Source: Syngnathus acus (lineage: Eukaryota > Chordata > Actinopteri > Syngnathiformes > Syngnathidae). From it: a stretch of DNA of 64,000 bases. The position numbers and the translations under genes are program-made. Below are positions 23,501 through 33,641 of the stretch, piece by piece; the stretch's first letter is position 1, and each line of letters begins with the position of its first letter. The notes below the pieces were generated by a model. The model did not search any database, had not been told where the DNA came from, and was given only the letters and a program-made list of their open reading frames with translations. Location of the stretch: assembly GCF_901709675.1 (NCBI RefSeq), contig NC_051100.1, forward strand, positions 2,480,001 through 2,544,000, read 5' to 3'.

Positions 23501-26500
23501 AAGGTAAGAACCGAGACGTCGGCGTTCGTTGAAGGACAGCGGCTTATTAGCGAGCGCATGGTTGCCACGTTTGTTTGGACAGGCCTTCTGACCGGCGTGG
23601 TGGTGGACTCTGGCGACGGCGTGACGCACATCTGTCCCGTGTATGAAGGATTCAGCCTGCCACACTTGACCAGACGTCTGGACATCGCCGGGCGGGATAT
23701 CACCCGCTACCTCATCAAGGTTAATGGCAGATATATGGAATTTAGCTGTCGTCATAAAATTAGAAATGATTATCTACCTGTTTTTTTTTTTTTTTACCAT
23801 TTTATTTAATTAACCATTTTATTTTTATTCAAAGGAAGATTTTTTTTCATTGCTCTTCTCACGGACGTTTATTTTCTCTGCAGTTGCTGCTTCTGCGAGG
23901 CTACGCCTTCAACCACTCGGCCGACTTTGAGACAGTGCGCATGATGAAGGAGAAGCTGTGCTATGTGGGCTACAACATAGAGCAGGAGCAGAAGCTGGCA
24001 CTGGAGACCACCGTGTTGGTGGAGTCCTACACGGTAAGAGGCGTGGCCTTTGCATGGCTGGTCTTTCTGGCCGTGTCATGTGGCGGACTGGTTTGTTTGG
24101 TGCACAGCCAAATACACTGAAGCGTTCAAATCACCACCCGATTTGCTTCCTTGACAGACGTGACAAATTCAAATGTTCCAGTCCAGCTGCTCAATGCCAC
24201 GAAATCTGAGATTTTATGTACCACCGCATTTACAAAGAGACATCAGTGCATAATTAAAGCGTTTAGCACAAAAAGTTGATTTGAACCTATTAATATTCAA
24301 TTTTATGGGAGGATTTAATGCGAAGAAAATAGTCCAGGGCGTTTTGAAAAAAAGGAGGCGCATTTGTAATTTTGTTCAACATAAACGCAGCTGTGTGTCT
24401 TTTTTTATTTTATTTATAGCTTGACAAGCGGCATGTTTGTAGCCTGGTGTTTACCCATTTGGATGACAAATGACCTCTTTGCTTAAAAGCACGGGTTTAT
24501 AGAACAAGCGTGCACTCTTAATTAATGGCCTTTGTTGCGGGGGCCGCTGTAAAGTCGAAATTCAAACATCTGGTGGTCGGCGCGGTGGTGCTCCTCCGCC
24601 AGTCTTGCTTTTCTTTCCGATGTCTTTTTTTTTTTTTTTTTTTCCCCCCCTTCTCTCACTCTCCGGAACCACAGAATCCAAAAGCATGCCTTGGCTAACT
24701 CGTGTTGTGTCTCTGAGCTCACTGTGACCGCATGTGTGTGTATGTGTGTGTTTGGGTCCCCTCGAAACAAGGAGGGCAATGTGAGTGCGGCCCGTGCACC
24801 GCCCGTGGCGTCATTTCCTGCGCAGCCACTTTTGCAGCAGTGGCGGCGGCTTCCTTTGGCTGCCCTTGCGGCTCAATGAGGCCTTTCTGTACACTTGCAC
24901 ACGCATGCACACACACACTTGTACAGGTACAAGTTGTGCTTTAGCTTCAGCATTTTAGTCCGACCAAAATCTTTTGCTAAAAATAGCGCGCGCACGTGGG
25001 CAAATTGATTTGGGTTAGCAGCTTTGTCACAGATTAAATCAAATTTGTAAATCAAACGACCAGCGTATTATTTTTAGACGAGCTAATTTTTCTACCTGTA
25101 TGAGTCCCTGAAGAGTTTTTCTGATTCTTTATTCAAATTCAAATCTTTTTTTTTTTTTCTTTTCACGTTTGTCCTCCGTCCCACGCGTCTGCAGCTGCCA
25201 GACGGCCGTGTGATCAAGGTGGGCGGCGAGCGTTTCGAGGCGCCCGAGGCCCTCTTCCAGCCTCACCTCATCAATGTGGAGGGCGTGGGCGTGGCCGAGC
25301 TACTCTTCAACACCATCCAGGCGGCCGACATCGACACCAGGTGAGCCCGCTGCCACCTATATGTGACGAGCGGGAAAAAGAACATTTTCAACAAAAATCT
25401 TTCTCACCAGGCCCGAGTTCTACAAGCACATTGTGCTGTCGGGAGGTTCCACCATGTACCCGGGGCTGCCCTCGCGACTGGAGAGGGAGCTCAAGCAGCT
25501 GTATCTGGAGCGTGTGCTCAAGGGGGATGTGGATAAACTATCGGTGAGAAAGAAATCCATTTGTGCTTCTGCTGTCATAATAATGAAGTCTTAAGTGAAG
25601 TATAGTGAAGTCTTAAGTGAAGTATAGTGAACCCTTGCTAACACCCACCATGCGTAATAAACATACATATGGTTTTAGTTCCCGAAAGTTGCTGTTTAAT
25701 CCCAAAATGTAATCATAACACCCGCCACACATTTTAAACGCAGTGAATTTGCCTCGTGTAAATTCAACTGCTGCAGTGCACTTGTCTGCCACCGGGTGGT
25801 GCCCTGAGCCCAATGCTTTATTTACTCTGTGTAAAGATTTAGTGTGTAGGTGGTGATAAGAATGCCGTTTTCTCACATAACTACTATCTAATTAACTAGT
25901 TCAGTGCTAAATAAGTTAATCACTCTTCATGTTAAAATTGGTAAAACACTCATGATTAAATGTAATGTCGAATCGTGTACTGCGACTGTTAAAAAGATGA
26001 TTACTACTTAAAAACATGAATTCTTTTAGCCAAAGAAGAAGCAGTAGATGAAAATAACTAAAGGAAGGTGTCATTTAAAACATGTATGTGACCTCATGGG
26101 GGGGTGTTTGGTGCTTGCAAATATAGAGGTGCCGTTGTAATACATGTAGGTTAGAATAGCACAAACAGGTGATCGGGGCCAGAATCCAGGCACGGATCAA
26201 TTCGGACCCCCTTAAAGTTTCATGCTACTTTCAAAGTTGCAGCAAAATAATGTGAGAATTCTGAACCATGCCATCTCATCTGACGGTGATGTTTGCAAAT
26301 CAGGAAGTGTGCTTGACATTCCCTTCCTGTCTCTTTTTTTTTTTTTGTGTTAACAGAAATTCAAGATCCGCATCGAAGACCCTCCCAGGCGGAAGCACAT
26401 GGTGTTCCTGGGCGGGGCGGTACTAGCTGACATAATGAAGGACAAGGACAACTTCTGGCTCACCCGCGAGGAGTACCAGGAGAAGGGGGTGCGCGTTCTG

Positions 26501-26527
26501 CAAAAGCTGGGTGTCACTGTCAGATAA
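20539..26527 (+). CDS. actr2: Actin-related protein 2 (Arp2/3 complex)
   Basis: Arp2 forms, with Arp3, the seed from which the Arp2/3 complex grows branched actin filaments at the cell cortex. Exons: 20539-20586, 22044-22154, 22300-22314 (15-nt microexon), 23089-23304, 23431-23503, 23583-23719, 23884-24033, 25195-25340, 25411-25543, 26357-26527 (TAA). The total is 399 aa, equal to the long human isoform, or 394 aa without the microexon. The actin-fold phosphate loops DNGTG (12-16) and DSGDGVTH (163-170) and the adenosine loop GGSTMYPG (310-317) are intact. The sequence is almost identical to human Arp2 throughout (for example [20 protein letters not shown]). Long introns flank exon 1 and exons 7-8. 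spred2 follows in convergent orientation, as in human 2p14. Confidence 0.98.
22300..22314 (+). CDS. actr2: actr2 15-nt microexon (NSHKM)
   Basis: AATTCCCACAAGATG is flanked by an AG acceptor (22298-22299) and a perfect donor GTAAGT at 22315. It is phase 0 on both sides and inserts five residues after GNIEIK. Human ACTR2 isoform a has NNKKM at this point, so the alternative cassette is conserved. Inclusion is probably regulated, as with many microexons. Confidence 0.85.
25584..25627 (+). repeat. Perfect 22-bp tandem duplication
   Basis: The unit TGAAGTCTTAAGTGAAGTAT plus AG occurs twice without a mismatch, 40 bases after an actr2 exon. It looks recent. Confidence 0.9.
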
Positions 26528-27830
26528 AAACACACACACACACACAAAAAATCTATTTATCCTTCTCCTCTTTCCGCCTTCACCTCTCCTCTTTCTCGCT
26601 GTCGCCTTTCCCCTTTTCCGCCTTCACCTCTCCTGGCAAACGGTTCCATCTTTTTTTGCACAATTCCCAGTATAACGTTAAAAATATAAGGTTGATGTCC
26701 CCGCCAATTCACGGAGAAAGTCGGGGACGTCTCGAAGGGAAGCCTACAAGTTTTTTTATATCACAATCAGGGTCCACCCAGCGTATTTTCTTCCCCCGTG
26801 ACTAATCACATTTTTATAAACAATTTTCTTTTGGAGAGGGGTGACTTTTCTTTTATTGCGGGTTTTTCAGTTGCTTTCCCCTCGCCATTGTTGCAGTGCA
26901 CTACTACCATTGTGAATGGAGTGTAACCGTGGTAACAGAAGTTTGCTTTTAATGAAGTCGAACTCCCTTCAAAGCAGGGTTTCCCCCCAGAAATTTGGGC
27001 CCATCCTCGAAACGGTGGCGCTGAAACCCAAATTTGGAAACTTCTTCGGAACACTTGCCAAACCATTAAATAAAACGTTATGTAGCACATGCGTAGAAAT
27101 TGATAACTGGAGCGTTATCGCTCATTGAAGAAACCTGAAACGTTGGCGACATACAAGGCTTCGAGGTTACCGAATTTGCCGCTATGCGATGTACTTTATC
27201 GTTATCGCTAAGCTACGCTAATGCAATATTAATGTTGGAATAACAGTATTCGTATCAATTCACTTTCCGACAATAAATATTACAAATCCAATTAAAAAAA
27301 GCCGAATTGATGAAAATGTACGACCCATAGAAAAATTGTGTTTTTTGGGGAAACCCTGTCTTAAAGGAGAACATAGGTAAAAATGAAAGACGACCAAGAA
27401 TCTTACGACGATTCATTTGTGTGATGGTACTTTCCGGCATGAGGGGGCGTTTAATCTGCCTTAGTGTTGATCAAAAAGGCCTGCTGTTGTATATTTACTC
27501 AAAACGCAGCAAATCACAGAAGGTTTAAATGAAAAAGGCTGTTTTTGAGATTTTTTTTTGAGACCCCCCTCTGGCCTGATCAATACTCGAGGCACTTCAC
27601 CAAGATTGTTTGGGGGGTGACGGTTGATAATGATTCTTGGATTGTATATTTTTCTTTTCCTCCTTTTCCATGGATGTCTTATCCAGTGCCAAGTGCAGTT
27701 CATGTTTTGTTGTACGTTTCTGCTGGCTTTTTATTTTGTTGTCGCCACCATTTTGTTTTGACTCTGTTGTTCATAGCATAACTGCCTAACGCTGATTTAA
27801 ATAAAGAAAAGTGATTTATAAGGATGCCTG
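26528..27830 (+). other. actr2 3' UTR
   Basis: The UTR starts with a short CA run right after the stop and a repeated TTCCGCCTTCACCTCTCCT phrase (about 26573-26591 and 26618-26636). AATAAA at 27800-27805 followed by GT/T-rich sequence is the probable end. ORFs inside show no domain. Confidence 0.6.
27800..27805 (+). terminator. actr2 polyadenylation signal
   Basis: AATAAA in TTTAAATAAAG is followed within 50 bases by TTTTTATTAG and TTGTGTATTTG, a typical downstream element. It is about 1.27 kb after the stop. Confidence 0.65.
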
Positions 27831-27869
27831 CCTCGCTTTTTATTAGTTACTTGTGTATTTGACGATCTA

Positions 27870-28215
27870 GCCATTGTTCCATCGGTTCATTATTCCTCTA
27901 TTGTTTCATCCTCCCTTAATCTATTCCAGTCATTCCTCCAGCTCCCATTTATTATTTCACCAATCAATGATTTGATCCATTGATCATGGCTATCCCTTCT
28001 GTCATTCATCCATATATTGTTCATATATATCCTTAATTCATCCATCCCGTCTTGTTTCCTCCACCTTTCATCTGTCGATCCGTCCACTGTCATCCGCCAT
28101 CCCTCGGCCATTTATACAACTATCGCTTATCCATTTCTTGCTCCGTCCATCCTTCATGCATCTCTTTTTTAGCCAACTCTGTATCTATCTTTCGACCTCT
28201 CTATGTATCCATCCA
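27870..28215. repeat. Degenerate CCAT/ATCC-type simple repeat
   Basis: Words such as CATCC, CCATC and TTCATCC recur every few bases without strict phase, which suggests an old tetranucleotide array. Such arrays often sit at the ends of fish LINEs. Confidence 0.5.
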
Positions 28216-28984
28216 TCTCTTGGTAGACATTTGAAGTAAACGGGAGGAGGAGGAAATGGAAGAGTGGCGCCAGCAGAGGAAGAGGGTGTCTTTTCCTTGT
28301 CTGTAATAAAATAAAAACCAGAAGAAAGCCCTCTCCAGCCTTGGTTCCATTTTAATCCCTCTACTCCTCCTGCCACTTCCCCGGCGGCCGTGATCTCTTA
28401 CCTCCCGTTTGAAGTTTCCCTCTCCTCAGACAGGAAGCAGGGAAGGTCATTTGGCAGTGGAGCGACTTGTTGCCAATTATTATTCTGCGATTGCACCTCT
28501 TTTTCCTCATTATTTGGAGAACAAAAAGTAAATAGTGTTCCTCATTCAAGTTCAACTGGAGCAAAGAGAAGAAACTCTTCATTTTTTAAAAAAAACTGCA
28601 ATTTCACGGGCAAATTCCATGTGTTGCTTAAAAGCTCGACACGCTCCATAAACCTCAGGAACGAGCAACTCAATACTCCATTGTCTTTTTTATTTTTTAG
28701 GAGTTGAATTATGTGATGATTTTTTATCAATTTAATCAACAATTGCATGCCTTCAAGGAGGATAAATACACTACTTTTTCTTGTTGATTTTACAGCATTT
28801 ACTCTAAATGAAATACATGTAGCTAATAATATTGAAGGTCTATAAAAGACTTTTTATTTATTCGTTTTCGTCAAAAAACAAAATTAATGAACAAAAAAAA
28901 AAAAAGAGTAAAAATTGTGTAAAAAAAAAAGTTAATTTCAGTGTTTCCTGAAGAATGTGATTGGTTGAAAGAAACAATTTCTAA

Positions 28985-29034
28985 GCATCCATCCATTTCC
29001 TGTACCACTTTGTCCTCACGGGGATCGCGGATTT
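28985..29034 (-). mobile_element. Fragment of a fish LINE tail
   Basis: ATCCATCCATTTCCTGTACC and the following TTGTCCTCACGGGGATCGCGG resemble the common fish repeat that reads CATCCATTTTCTRTACCGCTT and continues with a GGGTCGCGG end. Family assignment (L2/Rex1-like) is from memory and needs a repeat library. Confidence 0.45.
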
Positions 29035-29225
29035 TCAAAGCATTTCTTTTCATTATACTGCCCCTAAAAAGTAATTAACGATGATACGTTAGTATTCAAA
29101 TGCCAAATGTCACGTCTTTACCTCAATTTAGTTTCATAAAATGACGCCGTTGCACTGATAGAAAGTCATTGGTAGTCAGGTTTTGGCAAAAGAGTGGCAC
29201 GGTCCCACAATTACCGCCCAAGGTC

Positions 29226-29431
29226 ACTTCCGGTTATCGGAAAGCCCGCGATATCAAAATGGAGTAATGAAGGTCGCTGGTTTTACATCCACAAAAGCAG
29301 TTAGCTAACCTCGCTCACAGTTAATTTCACAAATGTGACAAAAGATGTCAAGTTAAAACATTTGAGTTTAGCTGAGGAGGAAAGAACTATGAAGAAGGAA
29401 GGACGTCCACTTTACCTGAACACTTTCTCTG
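29226..29431 (+). other. ETS site plus possible orphan first exon
   Basis: ACTTCCGGTT (29226-29235), a strong ETS/GABP site, is followed about 160 bases later by ATG (29389) and 43 coding-looking bases. These end in a good donor (TCTG|GTATGT at 29432). The short peptide begins MKKEGRPLYLNTF. No downstream partner exon or family was recognised, so this could be a lncRNA start or chance. Confidence 0.25.
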
Positions 29432-31150
29432 GTATGTTTGGACCATGAAAATGGCTAATTTTTCGATTTTATTTCTAACCTTATTTTCTTATATACATTT
29501 AAGTTTGTCTTCGGTCCACGAATTTCAAATTGTGTCTTTGAGAGTCATTTGTCTTTTCAGTGCACATGAGGTCAGAACGGTATAAGTGAGCTTTTTTCAG
29601 AGAATATAAATGAGGATTGTCACATTGTTTAGTTAGCCTGTCTAGGGTGTTTTGCAAATGTAGCGATAATAGCGATTCTCTGTTTTAAGAATAATTTTAA
29701 ACTTCAGCTTGGACCCCCCCCCAAAAAAATTTTTTTGTGACAACCTGTATGTCAAAAACCTGTGAGTCGGGTCACTTGAGATATGACTATTAGAATTTAG
29801 TTAGTACATTTAGGCCTTAAAGCATACTAAGGTCTCGGTGTGCAGATTTTTAAAGTGTATTTGAAGTCTTTGACTATCTTTGGACATGCAGCACCATGGC
29901 CGAGTCCGTTCTCGTAAAGCAAGCTCTCGCAGAGGGGCCGCGTTGACCCTGTTCTGAGCGCAGCTATCTTAAATGTTTGCACATGTGCACTGCTGTGACG
30001 TTTTTTTTTGTTTTTTTTTTGCATCCTCCAAGCTGGAGCAGGCCCCCCAAAAGCCCTGCGGGACCCTGTCTTTTTTTCCCCCCCTTTCTCTTTTCTCTCT
30101 CCAGAGCCTCCTCGCTCCGTCATTATCGCCCACATGCTTTTTGCAGAGACATCTTGAGCATGAACGCCCTCTCGATGGCTATCACATGTTCCTGCCTAGG
30201 AGGGGAGGCAGCTGGGAAGGAGAAGAGTTTTTTTGGACACGTTGGGAGCTTGAGGAACTTGAACTCTGGAACTTTTGGAATAAGAGTTTGACATTTAAAA
30301 GCAAGTAAAGTGCAGTGCGGTGGTGCCTTAAGTTACAAGTTTCATTTAGTCCGTGACCAAACTTGTATATCAAATAATCTTTCCTCATTGAAATGATTGG
30401 AAATGCTGTTAATCCATTCCAGGCGGTCACCGCTCCTTAATAACCTGCGATAATGGTAGTCGGTCTTCACAGATGACAAAGAATATACGTCTACCTGACA
30501 CTGCAAGTATTGATGCTGTTTGTTAGCTTAGCACTGTCTATAGCATTGTGTGTTAGCATTAACTAGCACACATTCCAAAGGTAAGGTTAGGAGGTATTTT
30601 TAAATTCACATGCAATTTTCTTTGTTTCATGTTTAGTTAGAGAGAAAACTTCAACCGGTTGGGGGAATAAAAGCTTGAATCATACTGGAGAAGCTAAAAA
30701 AACAAAAAACAGACAGTTGGGAAAAAGCAATCGATACAAAGTTGATTATCTGCTTATGATCATCTTCCTCATTTGCATAATGTTCCGAAGACGTCGTTGG
30801 ATATTGATCCGGTCGTGGAACTTTACAAAAACATTTTTTTCTCCTCAAATTCTCATAAGGAAGTGAGTTGTTTCCTACTGACAATCATCAGACAGGCTCA
30901 GATATGCTTTCAACATTTTCTTAACTTTTATTGGCTGCGGAAGGCAAAGACACGTTGCATTTCAGTTTTTCTCACAGAACCGACCACCCTCACGACACCC
31001 CCCCCACCTTCCCCAAACACACACGCACACGCACACTCATTATCTACAAAGTACTTCCTGTTCCTTCGCAAAAAAGCAAGCGCTACATCCATCGTACGTT
31101 AGTTAGAAACAGTTATTAAAAAAAATAGAAATAAAAAATGTACAACATAC

Positions 31151-31240
31151 ACTTGATATATGTAGAATATATATAATATATATACGGTATATTTATATTA
31201 TATAGATATACATATATATATTATATATACTTATATAATG
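31151..31240. repeat. AT-dinucleotide-rich low-complexity patch
   Basis: TATATA/ATATAT runs with few interruptions, almost free of G and C. Confidence 0.85.
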
Positions 31241-32978
31241 TTCTTATGCATTTCTTTATGTTTGTTTTTTACAGAGGTAAAAATACTAAGTGTAAAAAAA
31301 TGGTTCTGATTCAAATACAGGGAGTCATTTTTTTTCCTAATAACTTCTCAACTTTAATACAAGACAGAAGAGACGATGCGTTCAGGCACTTGTAAATTGG
31401 CTCTGAAAGGACACATAAAAGAGTGGACGGAGAGGAAAAAAGACAAACGCACACTTTCCTATTCTGATTGTCTCTCCCCCGATGTTTGACACTACAAATG
31501 GGATGTTTTTTTTTTTTACTTCTTTTTTTCAATCCCCGCAGATGCAGTGTCGGGAGGTAAAAAAAAACACACCAAGGACACAAAAGCACAGGACGTGGGA
31601 GACGGACTCAAGGTAAAAGGACATCCTCAGCCATTCTGGACTTCAACTACAGTAAGTGACATTTCCTTGGCACCTCTATCCGGATGGGAGCTTGACTTCC
31701 TAGGTTTTAGTTGAGTTGGGGCGGGGGGGGGGGCACCCTTGTCCTTTTAAACGCTCCAGATGCCTTAAAAAAACATTTATGTGAAGCATTTGTCAAAATG
31801 ATTTCAGCAAGAGATGGAACAAAATATTGCAATATATGTAAATACAGCGTCGATATACCAACATCAAATATCAAATACAGTATCAACGTGCTGATATCAG
31901 TACAGTATGGCTACACCGATATCTTATTATTACAGAATTTATATGGCATAATCTGATAAGCAGTCAGATATCAGATACAATATAGATATGCCAACATGAG
32001 ATATCGATTTAGTATACTTGAGCCAATATCAGATATTGTACAGTTGTTGTTTTTCTGTTACCAAATTGAGTTTTTTTTTTAATATCCTTAATCACATTAA
32101 ATAACTACATTTCTTGGATGTCTGCATGTTTTTTTCTATAGCTTGACTTCGTCACATAGGTAGTAGATACTTCAACATAGATATCGCACAGTAGCAATGC
32201 AATGTATCACGACTGATTTTTTTTTCTTCAAAATATTGATTGGCGTGTAATTGTATTTTGTACTTAAGGAAGGGATAAATTTAATAATAGTTGCAACTTG
32301 TCATGGTTTTGTCCACATCACTTATGGCACAGTGCTAGTATTGTTTTTCGCATGTTGCTTAATGTTTGTTCAGATTTGACAAAAACGACACGACGATTTT
32401 TAAAGCACACAGAAAGCAATGCTAACACTTGTCATAAATGACTCTTGTATTTTGGCACCCAAAATGTACAGTATAAATTGAGTTTGTTGGGATTTGTGTT
32501 GCTCCTCTAATGTCACCGTTGGTCTGAGCCGATTGTACGCCGCAGATAAGTCTTGTTCATTATATCTTTTTTATTTTTTTTAAGTATAAAAAAAGTTTTC
32601 AACCAAGTTTGTCACCACGCTTTGAGTTCTGCGACGGAAATCTTCACTCCAGATTGTTAAGGCAAGTGGCAGCAAAAAAAAAGAAAAGCATGAATTTCTG
32701 ACGCTCCCAAGAATGGCAGGGTTTCCGAATTTTAGTGATTATACTTTTTGAGGCACCTTTTGTAATAATCCTAACAATAATGGGTGAGTGTGACCGGAGG
32801 CACCACGAGTGAACCACAAAGCCAAAACTGCTTGTGGATCAGTACAATGAGAAAATAAATAAAATCTTTGGGATCTTTTGATTGCTAGGATGTGGCCTCA
32901 TACTTTTCAGATGTAGTGTTTCGATTGGAACAAGGATGTTGAAATAGGAAAGAAAATAATAGAACAAAGAAAAGAGTA

Positions 32979-33300
32979 CAGTATTCCCCCGCATAAGCCG
33001 CGAGTTTATTTTTGGAACCGATCATCTGCAGAAAAACTCACATTTGCTGTTTTTGTGCTCAGGCCAAAGCCATGTTTCATATAAAAGTATTGCTTTGGTG
33101 CCAAGGAACTATTTTGAAATGACGGGGGCGAGCATCATGTCATCAAGCCGTAGTTCTGTCTAATAGACAAGCAATGCTTTATCGCCATCTTGTGGCATCT
33201 GTTGACGATTATAAAGCTTTTTAGACGTGCGTCAATTACCGCGGACGTCAGCTTTTTTTTGGCGGCACGGCTCGATCCTTGTATTCGCGGGGGAACACTG
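32979..33300. mobile_element. MITE-like element with 14-bp terminal inverted repeats
   Basis: CAGTATTCCCCCGC at 32979-32992 and GCGGGGGAACACTG at 33287-33300 are inverted copies with one mismatch. The 322-bp interior has no ORF. Ends of the type CAGTRTTCCC...GGGAACACTG are common in fish non-autonomous DNA transposons. No clear target duplication was seen. It lies inside or next to the spred2 3' UTR. Confidence 0.65.
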
Positions 33301-33641
33301 CAATTTAAGTTCTCTGATGACAAAGTCAGTGTACAAAATATAAAGTACCTGCATATGTGATACATATATATTCAGCTATAAAACAAAAATAAAAGGCCCC
33401 CTGAAAAAAAAGAGTGCGGTCTCTTGCCCGGAAATGGAGCATGGAGAGACGAGACAAGTGTCTGCCTTTAGGGGTAGCTTATCTTCCCAGGCTTCTTAGA
33501 AAATGCACCAGTTTTTTAATATTTTTTTTATGACTTTTTGGCTTATATCAATTCCAGGAATTGTCAGGCGATCAAGCGAAACCTCAGCGGTTGTCCCCTG
33601 TCCTTCCCTGTGCTTGCGTTGGGTTCTAATTTTTTTCCCTC
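33301..33641 (-). other. spred2 3' UTR, proximal part
   Basis: Non-coding sequence directly after the spred2 stop. No unambiguous AATAAA on the minus strand outside the MITE was chosen; hexamers at 33010-33005 (inside the MITE) and 32575-32570 are candidates. Confidence 0.45.

Larger units (their letters stand above)
27831..32978. other. Convergent intergenic region, no confirmed gene
   Basis: Contents: a degenerate ATCC/CCAT-rich stretch (27870-28215), a LINE-tail fragment (28985-29034), an ETS site with a possible orphan exon (29226-29431), CA-rich text near 31010-31040 and an AT dinucleotide-rich patch (31151-31240). Part of the right side may be spred2 3' UTR; I could not fix that gene's polyadenylation site. 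Confidence 0.45.
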
